64,000 bases of DNA, taken from positions 50,951,117-51,015,116 of the forward strand of contig OU862912.1 of NCBI GenBank assembly GCA_917880885.1. The letters are read 5' to 3'. Under the pieces are notes generated by a model that was not told the origin of the DNA, did no database searches, and saw only the letters and a list, made by a program, of their open reading frames with translations. A program made the position numbers and the translations under genes. The stretch comes from Limnephilus marmoratus. Its lineage: Eukaryota > Arthropoda > Insecta > Trichoptera > Limnephilidae. Positions 42,109-54,962 of this stretch are shown piece by piece (the first letter of the stretch is position 1; each line of letters starts with the position of its first letter).

Positions 42109-43376
42109 CTATTCAGGTCGGAGACCCATTGCATCGACAAGGCTTCTCCATATGTCCCTGTCTTGTGCTGATTGTTCGGCCTCTGTCCATGTTAGCCCCA
42201 TCCTCTCCTCACACAGTTTCTGGAGTTGCCTCGCCCAACTGTGTCTGGGGCGGCCCACTGGGCGTCTACCCTCTGGAATCGCACTCAGTATCTTCCTCGG
42301 AATTCGGTCATCAGACATTCTTAGTACATGCCCAAGCCACCTCAGTTGCGATTTTTCTACGAAGAGTAGCAGTGGTTCAATGTTTAGATCATCTCGGATC
42401 GTGGAGTTTTTATATGATCCCATTTCGTAACCCCTGCCACTCCTCTCAAGTACCTCATTTCGGCAACTTGGACTCTAGAGCGTGTTCGTTCATTTAGCAT
42501 CCATGTCTGGTGGCCGTAAGTGAACGTCGGGCGGTATACCGTTTTAAACACTGCCATCTTTGTTTTGATGCTCAGCTCGGCTTTCCTTATCACTGAGCTG
42601 TAGAGAGGACGCAATACACTGCTTGCCGCACTTATTCTTCTATCAATTTCTCCGTCTTGCCGACCATCGCTGGAGAATTCGACCCCAAGGTATTTGAACC
42701 TGTCCACCTGTTTCAACTGGGTTCCATTAGCGAGTATGTTGCACAGAGTTTGGTCCCTTCCTATAACCATCACGTCTGTTTTTGAGGTACTCATCTTCAT
42801 TCCCGCCGCCGTGCACTCTTCATTGAAACGGTTAATCCACTCTTGTAGTCCCTCCTCTGAAGTCGTTAATCTCGCGATGTCGTCCGCAAATAGTAGGGAG
42901 CTTGTTCTAGTACTGCCTACTAGTGCTGCATCCGGTGTTTGGCTGTTTCGGCTGATTCGGTCCATGAATATAGTGAAGAGGATTGGCGACATAGGGCACC
43001 CTTGTCTGAGGCCGATTTCCACTTCAAATTCTTCCGAAACTTGACCGTTTACGCGGACCCTACTGCTACTATTTTCATATAGAGATGCTATGCCTTTTAG
43101 CAATTTGCCTTCAACTCCGTATTCTTTAAGCACCTCCCACAGAAGATGACGCGGTACTAAGTCATTTGCTTTCTCTAGATCGATAAATCCAATATATGAT
43201 GGCTTACCGTATTCCCAACATTTTTGTATGGTCACTTGTAGAGTAAACAGCTGATCTGTAGTGCCTTTGCCTCTCCCAAATATACCTACTGTACTTAATA
43301 TGATCCCACAGTGACTTTCTAAACTCTTGGGAATACAATGCCGTCGCAACTGATTCGGTTTAGGTTTTGTAAACAC
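42109..43376 (-). pseudogene. LINE reverse transcriptase, frameshifted
   Basis: The longest reverse transcriptase remnant. The 330-residue ORF (43376-42384) has GTTDQLFTLQVTIQKCWEYG, then SYIGFIDLEKA (motif A), LRQGCPMSPILFTIFMD (motif B), LLFADDIARL (motif C, catalytic FADD), and KYLGVEFSSDG. It ends YRPTFTYGHQTWMLNERTRS. A frameshift near 42400 leads into a second frame (42423-42109) with LRWLGHVLRMSDDRIPRKIL, GRPRHSWARQ and QDRDIWRSLVDAMG. The endonuclease and the N-terminal part are absent; the first 40 or so residues of the ORF are not LINE-like. It differs from the LINE at 22317. Confidence 0.85.
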
Positions 43377-43379
43377 GCA

Positions 43380-44318
43380 GTCGGATCGAAGATTACGACG
43401 AGATTAGTCAAGATAATTTCTGGCAGTGAGGAGAGTTGGATATTCCTACGATTGAACTAATTGCTACGATTTCTTCAACGTTAAATCTTGACTCGTCTAA
43501 AAATAGTTCAAAAAGTTGTTATTAAAGAAGTTGATGAATTATTTTACACCAGTAAAAGTGTTTCCTAACGAAAACGCCTTGACTGATCCCGATGCCAAAA
43601 TCTCACTTTCTGTAAAAACCTGTTCGGTTTCACATGAATCTATGTACTTTTCCAGTGCTTTGATAAGAGATTTTTGAATGTGCATCGCCATTTCACAATA
43701 CAAAATCATACGTCACGATAGTTATCTTGTTGACACTTTTCTCGTATCTTTTCTTCGTGTAGTTGAGTGTCTCATGCACAACAACGTGTGAAGTTGGAGA
43801 TAAATTAATTTCACCGAAGACATCATTAGGTTGGTTTTGCCCCTTGGAAAAATTAAAAGCCTGTACTGCATAGCTCTGCTAAAGTTATCGGGGATGTAAA
43901 GCATATTACGTTTAACATCAGGATTGAAAATACACCCATTGATCAGCTTGTGCGACTAACACCATTGCAATTTTTCTTAATACTTCCAAGTCTAGAGTGA
44001 TTAAGCGATCTAGTCCTAGCATTTCAGCGAGAAAGTCCGAGGGGTTCAACATAGGATTTCAACATCCAAATTCTCGCGTGTAAAGGTATCGCATACAGTT
44101 TTTTTTGCACATTTTCTACATCATATTACCGAGAATGCTGCGAACGCATCCTGAGAATGCTGCGTTACAGAAAAATGTTTAGCATAATATTGTCACACGG
44201 CCTCAGTCGACCCGTTAATCACACGACCAAAACATTATTGGTGACTAACATTGGGAGATCATTATAGCTTGTGTCGCTCTCCATATAGAGAAAAATAAAT
44301 GGCCTTATATTTAAACTC
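43380..44318. other. Unassigned segment, weak coding look on minus strand
   Basis: Minus-strand frames give SDFLAEMLGLDRLITLDLEV then LRKIAMVL, and nearby MLYIPDNFSRAMQYRLLIFP. The composition is protein-like, but no family was recognised and stops interrupt it. Probably another decayed transposon gene. Confidence 0.3.
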
Positions 44319-44866
44319 CCGGGGTCTCAAAAGTTTTGTATGATCTGCAGCTATTCGAAAACGTAAAAATTAATTAAATTATTGTTCACTATTAGACCGC
44401 TAAAATGGGCGGAAGTTTTGAAAAAAAAAAATAGATTTCGTGATTTGGAAAAAAAATAAAACAAAGGGTTCATATTTTGTATTTTGTACCAAACTTATTT
44501 TTCATTCCATAACTGCAGTACAAAGAACCCAAAAATTCTTTTTTAAACATATGTGATGTGTTGGTTAAAAATATAATAGGGGAAAAAACACTTTTTCTGG
44601 ATAAAATCAGAATTCTTGTTGACTTACTTGTATTCATAAACTTGAACTTTTTTTAATTTTCGTCAGTTATACACATTTTTTAATAATAAACAAACGTTAA
44701 AAGGTTAAATTACTGAAATTTTTTTTATTAAAATATAAAAAAAAAATAGTTTTAAGATTGTTTTCTGATTTTCCATGCATTTTAGAGGGCTAATAACCAT
44801 TTTTTTAAAATAAATTTAAATGCAGTTCTCATTTTCTTTCTAAAACGCAACTTTTGAGACCCCGGG
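44319..44866. mobile_element. hAT-like MITE
   Basis: The inverted ends CCGGGGTCTCAAAAGTT (44319-44335) and AACTTTTGAGACCCCGG (about 44849-44865) enclose about 550 bp of AT-rich DNA without an ORF. The GGGGTCTCAAA end is common in hAT elements. The 8-bp flanks do not match, so the target duplication is lost or the ends are slightly misplaced. Confidence 0.6.
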
Positions 44867-44910
44867 CGTTTCTGAATTCAAAAGTAAATATAATTGACAC
44901 ACCCTAGTCA

Positions 44911-45151
44911 GGGTATCTAGCATGGTCGATCGATATAGATTTTATCGAAAACGTCGGTAACTTGTCATCGTTCCCGAGCACGACTGCAGTCCGCTAACGA
45001 ACAAACAACAGTTCACAACAACTAAGGGTTCCTAATTTATTTGACGTGAACTGTTGTTTGTTTGTTAGCGGCCTGCAGTCGTGCTCGAGAGCGATGATAA
45101 GTTACCGACATTTTCGATAAAACCTATATCGATCAGCCATGCTAGATACCC
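44911..45151. repeat. 241-bp near-perfect inverted repeat (foldback)
   Basis: Arms of about 105 bp (44911-45015 and 45046-45151) with a spacer of about 30 nt. They share GGGTATCTAGCATGG, ACTGCAG, GCTAACGAACAAACAACAG and GTTCAC. Only a few mismatches and one small indel separate the arms. It could be a foldback MITE, and a transcript would form a long hairpin suited to siRNA production. Confidence 0.8.
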
Positions 45152-45560
45152 GGATCAAGTCCTTTCAGGGTATGCTTCACAATGGTGACCTCTAATCTAT
45201 GGTTACAACGAATGCACCTTGGCGTGTAATCGTAACTATTATCTAATAATAATACGATACAAAACATATAATACAAACTGAAAAATAGTCAAGTTATTAA
45301 AGAATGATTTATAATATTATTTCTAAGCAATCAAATTTTCACATCAAAAACACAATGTTTTGAAATACTTCCACGTGCATGTATTCAAATTAAAAGTCAA
45401 TAAACGGCCAGGTTGCCGATAATGAAATTAAATTGAAAATACCAACTATGTATACAAAATACGTGTTTGCAACAATGCCCGTAATTCTTTATTGTAAAAT
45501 ACATTAATTTAGTGCAAGATAAATGCTATTTATAATAATTCAATACCAAAGGATGTCCGA
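45152..45560. other. AT-rich spacer, no gene seen
   Basis: No feature recognised. Confidence 0.35.
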
Positions 45561-45796
45561 AATCTATATAATCTAAGTATTATAAATACAAAACAATACA
45601 AGAACAACATGTCAAAGAGACCAGAGACCAAATGGGAAAATAATTAACCGACTCCAGATATTTTCATATCAGAGGGTTCGGTTCTGTGGAATTCCTAATT
45701 GAATCTATAAATCCTACTGATCCCTCAATATAAATATTTGAAAAATCTTTTGTAATCCTACATGTATTTAAAATGACAGATTTTTGCATTTTTATA
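45561..45796 (-). mobile_element. Dong-like fragment A
   Basis: 3' UTR and last codons of the Dong element, lacking the final 110 nt or so at the 3' end. Its interior edge (TTTTTGCATTTTTATA) abuts the 3' end of the next fragment. Confidence 0.8.
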
Positions 45797-46740
45797 CACC
45801 AGATTTAAATGTCCGGGTTAAATTTTCCCTACAGGAAAAACTAAACCCTTTCACACACTTCCCCAAATGATCATCTAGTCAACCCACGCTATGCAATTGC
45901 ACTATATAAGTATTATAAATACAAAATAATACAAGAACAACATGTCAACCTACTAGAGACCAAATGGGAATATAATTCACCGACTCCAGATATTTTCATA
46001 TCAGAGGGTTCGGCTCTGTGGCATTTCTAATTGAACCTACAAATCCTACTGATCCCTCAATATAAATATTTAAAAAATCTTTTGTAATCCTACATGTATT
46101 TAAAATTACTGATTTTTGCATTTTTATATACAAATTCTTTGATATATCTAATATGCTTAAATTTTGAATCAGATTCCTAGGTATTATGCCAGTGGCCGAA
46201 ATAACAAATGGTATTTTTATAGTCCGAGAATGCCAAATTCTTTTAATCTCATGTCCTAAATCTGTGTATTTTCTAATTTTTTCAGAAACAGTTTTTTGAA
46301 TATTACAGGAATTTGGAATAGCTACATCAATGATATAAGTTATTTTTTTAATTTTGTCATGTAAAACTATATCAGGTCTATTATGACTAATTGTTCTGTC
46401 TGTTAGTATAGTTTCATCATAATATATTTTATAAAATTCATTTTCTATAAATGAATTTGGTTCGTATTCATAATATGGTACTACATTACGGCAATCAATC
46501 AAGTTATGTTTAATTACCAAACTTTGGTGAATTATTTTTAAAACCTGATTGTGCCTAAATGTATACTCGGACGGCGCTAATATAGAACATCCCTATATAA
46601 TATGTTCTATAGTTTCCGGAAAAGCCGAACATTTTCTACATAAATCATCAATTTGATTTATATCTTTGATTATATGCTTCCTATAATTTTTAGTATTAAT
46701 GACTCTATCTTGAATGGCAAGCATAAATCCTTCTATTTCT
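45797..46740 (-). mobile_element. Dong-like fragment B with partial ORF
   Basis: The 3' end CACCAGATTTAAATGTCCGG is at 45797. A 174-codon frame (46520-45996) repeats the endonuclease part of the 5849-6847 ORF almost exactly (RPDIVL, 14 residues, D; KIRKYTDLGHEIKRIW). The zinc knuckle region upstream is frameshifted. It is truncated at CTATTTCT, followed by (ATT)4 at 46741, which fits a TAA-repeat target. Confidence 0.8.
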
Positions 46741-48216
46741 AAATTATTATTATTATATTTATTTAATTTTTTTTTATCTTTTTATATATTTTTTTAATTT
46801 TTGAATTAATAAATATATATATAGTATTGTTTGGTTTTGGGAAAGGTCTTTTTCCGCGCACTTTTTTGTTGACGCAAAAACGACCAGTACGCCCTTTGCG
46901 TTTCACCCACCTCAAGGTTCACTTTCGGTTGAAGCAAATTCGGAATGAAAACTGTAAGCAAATTTTTAATGACAAAATAAAATATATACAGGGGTTTATT
47001 CTCCGATACGAATCGGCGGCGAAAACTAGAAGCTCTGCTCGAATCACTCGATTCGGCTCGGTCATATTTCCCGCCGACAGATGGCGTTGGTAAAAAAAAA
47101 AATGACGAAAAAACCCCTTAATTTCACAAAGGAAAATGCTAGGACCGTTGACGCAGATCTCAAATGTCAAAGTTTTAGCCTAACAAAACGGAACTCTCGG
47201 CGGTTTGGGTCGTTGTTTTTCGGAAAACCACATTGCCGCCGAAAAACCGATTCCGGGCTAGATGTTTTTTAAAAATACGATAGCCTGAGAGATTCCGCAA
47301 CTTTTAATAACAATAAAACATACGATTCTCATATAAAATATGTCAGGAGATCCTGACAAAACTCGAAATTTTCCGAAAAAAAATCATCAAAACACGTGCT
47401 CACAGATTCCATCGGAAGTTTAATTATTGCTGGCCAGTTCAAATTAACACGTTTTTCATTCGGGGTAGGTACCTACTTACTTCGGTAGTATTGCAAATAT
47501 GATGAAAAAAGCAAAGATTGCCGGAATCTAAGGAAATGCGCAGGTACCTACCTGAATGGGTACCTACACAACGAATTAGGTTTTAATGCAATAAATACTA
47601 AGGTAAGGTTGTTTCGATGATACTAAATAATTCAAATTTTTTTTTTAAAGTTAATTTTCACGTTCTGTGTTGGTTCTACTCAAGTTCTGTTTTTTCTCAA
47701 TAAAGGCCAGTTACATCACAAAACTGAAATAATTACGGAACTTTCTAGAACTGAAAATTGACAAGAAAAATTTGTAAAATTGTCAATTATTTTTTTTAAA
47801 CAACCCAGCCTTATTATTTTTATGTTATGTTATTTTTAAATGTGCAGATTATCTATTTGGATATTGTGAAGTAACAAAAAAATATATATATTACGCTGTT
47901 CTAGGTAGGTACTTTCTTGCAGGGACTTTTTTCCTTTAACAATAAAACATGATATTGAATAAAATTATTTGTGCTGAAAAGAAGTTTTTATAAAATTATT
48001 TTATGCTCAACAACATAATGGCGTCGTTTTGGTGAAATATTACAACAAAGTACCTACTTAGTACTTACAATACAACTACAAATAGTGAGCTCTGGTATCA
48101 TGAAATTATGCATTGCTAAACCGTTCATCCGATTGCGACGAAATTTTGGGGGAGCGGTCGACTACCTGTTCCCTTTATAGGCGCTCATTCCTCGCTTCAT
48201 CCGCATTCAGACATCG

Positions 48217-48400
48217 TTTTTTTCGAAGGAGAGAAGAGTTCTGGGAAGGAAAAGGGTTTAAGGGGTGGGTAGGAATCTGGGCTTCAGCGTGTCCTGATCA
48301 TCAGACCTAGACACACCTCATCCCATGAACCCGGGCACCCCTGCTAAATCACTAAGCGTAGCGAATCACCTAGGGTGACCTATGGCAGAGGTGTTGGTTA
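48217..48400 (-). mobile_element. SINE-B, truncated, in unit A
   Basis: From GGAGAGAAGAGTTCTGGGAA through GGGCACCCCTGCTAAATC to GGCAGAGGTGTTGGTTA. The tail stem-loop is replaced by a T-run and the 5' head is lost. Confidence 0.7.
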
Positions 48401-48500
48401 AAAAAGAGGGGGGATGAAAACCAGGGAGGGGGGAGGGTAACCTGGGAAGGGGGAGGGGAACCCGGGAGGGGGTTTTGCGGGATGAAGGAAGGGGGGGGGG
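48401..48500 (+). repeat. G-rich tract
   Basis: Runs of GGGAGGGGGGAGGG type between two SINE-B copies in unit A. Confidence 0.6.
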
Positions 48501-48678
48501 GAGTAGAGTACGCTATGAAAGAATATTTTTTCTGTTCTTTTTTTAATCGAATAAAACGAAATTTTAAAAGGATAAATGCCAGGAGTGCAGAACTAAGAAA
48601 GGGAAAATATATAAAGAACATGTTTTTTTTCAATTATTTCTGGCTTTTTGGGAAAGGTGAATTTATATGCATTTAATT

Positions 48679-48973
48679 TTTTTTTTACATGAGCTCCGCA
48701 CAGGAGGCCGTGGGGAAAATAATTTCCCTCAGGTCCTATGTCATCTTTGGGGATGCTGTGTGGATGATTTTTTTTAGGAAAGGAAGGAGATGAGAGTTTT
48801 GGAAAGGAAAAGGGTTTAAGGGGTGGGTAGGAATCTGGGGTTCAGTGTGTCCTGGGCATCCGCCTCCAAGACCTAGGCAGACCTCACCCCATAAACCCGG
48901 GCACCCCTACTAAATCACCAAACGTAGCGAACCACTTGAGGTGACCTATGGCAGAGGTGTTGGTTATCCAATA
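48679..48973 (-). mobile_element. SINE-B in unit A
   Basis: T-run, GAGCTCCGCACAGGAGGCC stem, and body to GGTTATCCAATA. The head is lost. Preceded by the ATATGCATTTAATT junction that recurs in unit C. Confidence 0.75.
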
Positions 48974-49019
48974 AAGGTCAACTTTGGGGATTTGTATTTC
49001 TACATGACACTATATACAA

Positions 49020-49620
49020 CGGGTACCCGGCATGCGTTGCAACAACATTGTAACCTCGGGGTCAACTTAAATGTAATGGTTCCATTCCAAGTTCCGGGAA
49101 ACTACATTATAATTCAAGCGCCTTGCAAACGCATGCAATGTATTATAACATTATATACAACGGGTACCCGGCATGCGTTGCAACATCACTGTAATCTCGG
49201 GGTCAACTTAACTGTAATGGTTCCATTCCAAGTTCCGGGAAACTACATTATAATGCAAGCGCCTTGCAAACGCCTGCTTTATATTATAACATTATATACA
49301 AAGGGTACCCGGCATGCGTTGCAAGATCGCTGTAACCTCGGGGTCAACTTAACTGTAATGGTTCCATTCTAAGTTCCGAGAAACTACATTATAATACAAG
49401 CGACTTGCAAACGCCTGTTTTATATTATAACATTATATACAAAGGGTTCCCGGCATGCGTTGCAACATCACTGTAACCTCGGGATCAACTTAACTGTATT
49501 CCATTCCAAGTTCAGGGAAACTACATTATTATGCAAGCGCCTTGCAAATGCCTGCACTATATTATAACATTATATACAACGGGTACCCGGCATGCGTTGC
49601 AAAGTCACTGTAACCTCAGG
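49020..49620 (+). repeat. 141-bp minisatellite of unit A
   Basis: Monomers start CGGGTACCCGGCATGCGTTG at 49020, 49161 and 49302, then two more near 49443 and 49576. Because 141 is divisible by three, the array yields long but meaningless ORFs. Confidence 0.85.
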
Positions 49621-49731
49621 TTTCTTCATATAACTAATTTAACACACACTCCTCCTCGCTTCATCCACATTCACACGCAAATCGCAAAGTGTTTTAACCC
49701 GTCAGTTGCTTCTGCAACGGGCAAAACCTAG

Positions 49732-52012
49732 TATATATAGTATTGTTCACTTTGGGAAAGCTCTTTTTCCGCGCACTTTTTCGTTGACGCAAAAACGACC
49801 AGTACGCCCTTTACGTTTCACCCACCTCAAGGTTCACTTTCGGTTAAAGCAAATTCAGTGCACCCTCAGTACTTTGATTTTGCGAGGTCAGTTTTTTTCG
49901 ACAAAATTAGCGCCTTATTCACAGAAAAACTGACGCGAATCAACGGCGAAAACTAGAACCAATAGTAAAATTACACTCAATTCGGCCAGGTTACATTTCC
50001 CGCCGACAGGTTCGCGTTTCCAAAAAAATGATGTCATTTTGGCCATCAGTTTCGATGCAAATGAAAATGCTAGGAATATTGAGTCAGGTCAGGGATCTCA
50101 GACGTCAAATTTTTAGCCTAACAAAGCAGACTTTTCACGGTTTTCGGTAGTGGTTTTACGGTACGCGGCATTGCGGCCCCAAAACCGATCCCGGCTCGGA
50201 TGTTTTTCAAAAATCTAATACAATAGAGAATTCCGCAACTTTTAAAACCAAAATTGTATGCCCATCCCATATAAAATAGTTCAGGAGATGCTGACAAAAT
50301 TCGACATTTTCCGAAAAAAAATCATCAAAACACGCGCTTACAGATTCCATCGGAAGTTAAAATTTTGCTAGCCAGTTCAAATTAACACGTTATTCATTCG
50401 GGGTAGGTACCTACTTATTTCGGTAGTATTGCAAATATGATGAAAAAAGCAAAGAGAAGAAAATGCGCAGGTACCTACCCGAATAAGTAGATACACAATT
50501 AATTAGGTTTTAATGCAATGGTAAGGTTGTTTCGATGATACTGAATAATTCAACTTTTTTTAAAGTTAATTTTCACGTTCTTTATTGGTTCTACTCAAGT
50601 TCTGTTATTTTATCATTAAAGGTCAGTTACATTGCAAAACTAAAATAATTACAGAACTCGAACGGAACTATCTAGAACTGAAAATTTACTAGAAAAATTT
50701 AAAGAATTGTCAATTTTTTTTATTAATTATTATTTTTTTATTTTTAAGTGTGTTCTATTTAAACATTGTTAAATAAAAAAAAATAATAAAATATATATAT
50801 ATATACATTACGCGTGTTCTAGGTAGGTACTTACTTGCGGGGACTTTTTTCATTTAAAAATCAAAACATGATATTGAATGAATTTATTTGTAGTGAAAAT
50901 TATTTTATGCTCAACAGCATAATGGCGTCGTTTTGGTGAAATATTACAACAAAGTACCTACTTAGTACTTACACTTGCAAAATGAAATACAATACAACTA
51001 CAATAGTGAGCTCCGGCATAATGAAATTTTGCACTGCTAAACCGTGCAAACGATTGTTATTGTTAATGGACTATTTGTGCGTAAATAAATTAATTATATA
51101 CAGCGGGTACCCGGCATGCGTTGCGAGGCCACTTTAACTTCGGGGTCAACTAAACCGTAATGGTTCCCTACCAAGTCCCGGGAAACAACATTATAAAATT
51201 ATGCACTTTATAAAATTATATACAACGGGTACCCGGCATGCGTTGCAAGGCCGCTTTAACCTCGGGGTCAATAAAACTGTAATGTTTTCATCCGAAGTCC
51301 TGGGAAACTACATTATAATGCAAGCGCCTGCACTTTATAACAGTATATACAACGGGTACCCGGCATGCGTTGCAAGGTCACTGTAACCTCGGGGTCAACT
51401 TAATTATAATGGTTCCATCCCAAGTACCGGGAAACTACATTATAATGCAAGCACCTGCACTATATAAAATTATATACAACGGGTACCCGGTATGCGTTGC
51501 AAGGCGACTTTAACCTAGGGGTCAACTTTACTGTAATGGTTTCATCCCGATTCCCGGGAAATAAAATTTTAATGCAAGCGCCTGCAATTTATAACATAAT
51601 ATACAACGGGTACACGGCATGCGTTGCAAGGTCACTGTAACCTCGGGGTCAACTAAACTGTAATGGTTCCATCCCAATTCCCGGGAAATAATATTTTAAA
51701 GCAAGTGCCTGCAATATATAACATGATATACAACGGTTACTCGGCATGCGTTGCAAGGTCACTGTAACCTCGGGATCAACTTAACTGTAATGGTTCCATT
51801 CCAATTCCTGGGAAATTACATTTTAATGCAAGCGCTGCACTACATAACATTATATACAACGGGTACCCGGCATGCGTTGCAAGGCCACTGTGAACTCAGG
51901 TTTCTTCATATATTTAATTTAACACACACTCCTTCTCGCTTCATCCACGTTCACACGTCAAATCGCATAGTGTCTTAACCCGTCAGTTGCTTCTGCAACG
52001 GGCAAAACCTAT
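49732..52012 (+). mobile_element. Helitron-like tandem unit B (2.28 kb)
   Basis: 5' block, middle with GGGGTAGGTACCTACTT, seven 127-bp minisatellite monomers (51104 to 51860), then the 3' hairpin CCCGTCAGTTGCTTCTGCAA and CGGG. Its terminal CTAG is CTAT here. Nearly identical to units D and F over its whole length. Confidence 0.7.
51104..51990 (+). repeat. 127-bp minisatellite of unit B
   Basis: Monomers at 51104, 51226, 51353, 51480, 51607, 51734 and 51860, spaced 122-127 bp. Each has GGGTACCCGGCATGCGTTGC (with small variants), GTAACCTCGGGGTCAAC, and CCGGGAAACTACATTATAAT. Confidence 0.85.
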
Positions 52013-53645
52013 ATATATATATAGTATTGTTTGGTTTTGGGGTAGGTCAGGGAAAGGTCACGAAATAGCTCACTTTTGATTTGATGGGAAAAGCGACCAC
52101 TTTGCCCCTCGGGTGGGTGAAACGACAAGGGTCACTTTGGCTTGCTGCAGTTTGGTAAAATAAAATTTGGCAAGCCAAATTGACCTCTAAGTTGATTCAA
52201 TTTCAAAGGCCCCACGGTTCACTCTCCTTCGAAGCTATCTATCTCTTTTCAAATGCCCGCAAAAGTTGAGAAAGATATAGCGAAAATCTCCCATACAAAA
52301 CTGATTTCTGCTAGGAATTTACGGCGATCTGAAAAAAAAACGTAGAAAAAATGACATTTTAATGGCCCTTTGCGGGGTGGTAAAATACAACGAAAAAAAA
52401 CATTTTGCGAGAGATGTTTTTTATTAATCATAAATTATACAAGATTTAGAAACTTTTAAAACAAAAACATGTGTAGCTTCCCATTTAAAATGTTTCACAA
52501 TGTCGCGTCAAACTTTGCAATTTTATTTGACATTTGCGAAAAATTCAATAACATCCATAATGCACACGGTTTTCAGCCTGTAAAATCGGTAGATATTTGA
52601 TATATTTATTTAATTTTTTCAAAACTTGCAATACTGAACATGGAATGATATACAAAACCACCGCAAGTTTTCAGCGAGGCCCTGACAGCGTTTGCTGACG
52701 TAATTTGTATGTAAAGTGTTCTAAAACGGGCGCAGGTGTTCGATTTTCAGTCTTTGCTTGAGGTGGTTACGACAAAATTTGAAATGTCAGTTTATTTTAC
52801 CGAAACGGACCTCTCAGCGGTTTTGGTTAGGGAATACGGAATTAAAGCCCAGAAAACGATCCCAGCTCTGATATTTAAAAAAAATATAATAGAGTAGAGG
52901 CATACGCAATTTTTGATAACAATATTGTATACGCATCTCTTATAAAATATGTCAGTAGAAGCTGACAAACGTCACACATTTCCTGAAAAATTCATGTCGA
53001 AAATGCGTTCTCAAATTATCCGAGAGTATTGAATTACTGGCCATATGAAAAAAATGCAATTTATAACGGGGCAGGTACCTACCGGTCCATCGAAAGAAAA
53101 GTAACCAAGTACGTTATGTTCCTAGACGCGTAGGTACCTAGAGCAATATTATTTTTCTCGGGCTTTACCAGGTAGGTACCTACCGGCTTAGGAACAGAAT
53201 TCTTTCATTTAAATATTTAATGATATGAAATTAATCACTCGAGATGGTCACTTTTTGAATCTATGCAGGTACCTTCCTGCACATAACTACTCGGAATCAT
53301 CTGATGATTTTGCTTATGTATTTTTTTTGTAAATGTATAATGAAATTGCTTGAAGTTGAACGGGATAATTATTATGAAAAATATTAAATTAACATAACGC
53401 TTTTTTTTTGTATTTTGCATTTTAATGATATTCATTGAACGTGAGATTGGTACCGCTGCCCCGGGAACCATTCATTGGTTTCTATATACAATAGTGAGCT
53501 CTAGCATCCCAAGTCCCGGGAAACTACATTTTAATGAAAGCGCCTTGCAAATATTATAACATTATATACAACGGGTACCCGGCATGCGTTGCAAGGTCAC
53601 TGCAACCTCAGAGTTAACTCAGGATGAAATTATGCAGTGCTAAAC

Positions 53646-54222
53646 TTTTTTTTTTACATGAGCTCCACACAGCAGGCTCCAAGGAAAACAATTTCCCTAG
53701 GGGCCTACGTCATCTTTGAGGATGCTGTGCGGAGGGTTTTTTTAAGGGAAAGGACGGAGAAAAAGATATGCATTTAATTATTTTTTTTACATGAGCTCCA
53801 CACAGGAGGCCGTGGGGAAAATAATTTCCCTCAGGTCCTATGTCATCTTTGGGGATGCTGTGTGGAGGATTTTTTTTAGAAAAGGAAAAGGCTTTTTGGG
53901 AAAGGTGAATTTATTTGCATTTAATTATTTTTTTTATATGAGCTCCACACAGGAGACCCTGAGGAAAATAATTTCCCTCAGGGTCATGTCATCTTTGGAG
54001 ATGCTGGGTGGAGGGTTTTTTAAGGCAAAGAAGGAGATGAGAGTTCTGGGAAGGAAAAGGGTTTAAGGGGTGGGTAGGGGTCTGGGGTTCAGTGTGTCCT
54101 GGTCATCCGCATCCAAGACCTGGACAAACCTCACCCCATGAACCCGGGCACCCCTACTAAATCACCAAACGTAGCGAACCACTTGGAGTGACCTACGGCA
54201 TAGGTGTTGGTTATCCAATAAA
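53646..54222 (-). mobile_element. SINE-B cluster 1 (three nested copies)
   Basis: Three successive SINE-B 3' ends (T-run + GAGCTCCACACAG) at about 53650, 53782 and 53937, the last with a longer body to GGTTATCCAATA. Each follows a TTTGCATTTAATTA-type junction, as if SINEs inserted into each other at one site. Confidence 0.75.
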
Positions 54223-54387
54223 GGTGAATTTTGGGGATTTGTATTTCTAAATAACATTTTATACAACGAGTACCCGGCATGCGTTGCAAAATCACTGTAA
54301 CCTCGGTGTCAATAAGTACCCGGCATGCGTTGCAAGGTCACTGCAACCTCAGGTAGAACTCAGGATGAAATTATGCATTGCTAAAAT

Positions 54388-54962
54388 ATTTTTTTTACAT
54401 TAGCTCCACAAAGGAGGCACTGATGAAAACAATTTCTCTAGGGGCCTATGTCATCTTTGAGGATGCTGTGTGGAGGGTTTTTTAAGGGAAAGGACGGAGA
54501 AAAAGATATGCATTTAATTATTTTTTTTACATGAGCTCCACACAGGAGGCCGTGGGGAAAATAATTTCCCTCAGGTCCTATATTATCTTTGGGGATGCTG
54601 TGTGGAGGATTTTTTTTAGAAAGGGAAAAGGCTTTTTGGGAAAGGTGAATTTATTTGCATTTATTTATTTTTTTTATATGAGCTCCACACAGGAGACCCT
54701 GAGGAAAATAATTTCCCTCAGGGTCATGTCATCTTTGGAGATGCTGGGTGGAGGGTTTTTTAAGGCAAAGAAGGAGATGAGAGTTCTGGGAAGGAAAAGG
54801 GTTTAAGGGGTGAGTGGGGGTCTGGGGTTCAGTGTGTCCTGGTCATCCGCATCCAAGACCTGGACAAACCTCACCCCATGAACCCGGGCACCCCTACTAA
54901 ATCACCAAACGTAGCGAACCACTTGGAGTGACCTACGGCATAGGTGTTGGTTATCCAATAAA
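54388..54962 (-). mobile_element. SINE-B cluster 2 (duplicate of cluster 1)
   Basis: Repeats cluster 1 copy for copy with a few substitutions, including the same A-run lengths and junctions, so it arose by segmental duplication and not by new insertion. Confidence 0.75.

Larger units (their letters stand above)
46813..49731 (+). mobile_element. Helitron-like tandem unit A
   Basis: First unit of the array. It starts at TATATATATAGTATTGTTTGG, then a conserved 5' block (TTTTTCCGCGCAC, AAAACGACCAGTACGCCC, CACCCACCTCAAGGTTCACT). A unique middle follows, then five monomers of a 141-bp minisatellite. The end is CCCGTCAGTTGCTTCTGCAA, then CGGGCAAAACCTAG, a hairpin plus CTAG as in Helitrons. Two SINE-B copies are inserted. 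The 5' block belongs to the same subtype as unit G (GTTGAAGCAAATT). Confidence 0.6.

Noticed and set aside
48941..49372. 143-codon ORF with three repeats (TRHALQ.HCNLGVN)
   Set aside because: The monomer is 141 bp (47 codons). It is a translation of the minisatellite. The 127-bp arrays, which are not a multiple of three, break the frame.
49732..52012. Classical Helitron 5' TC terminus in array units
   Set aside because: I looked at every junction. The base run after CTAG is TATATATAGTATTG or similar, and no convincing TC start was found, so only a Helitron-like label is used.
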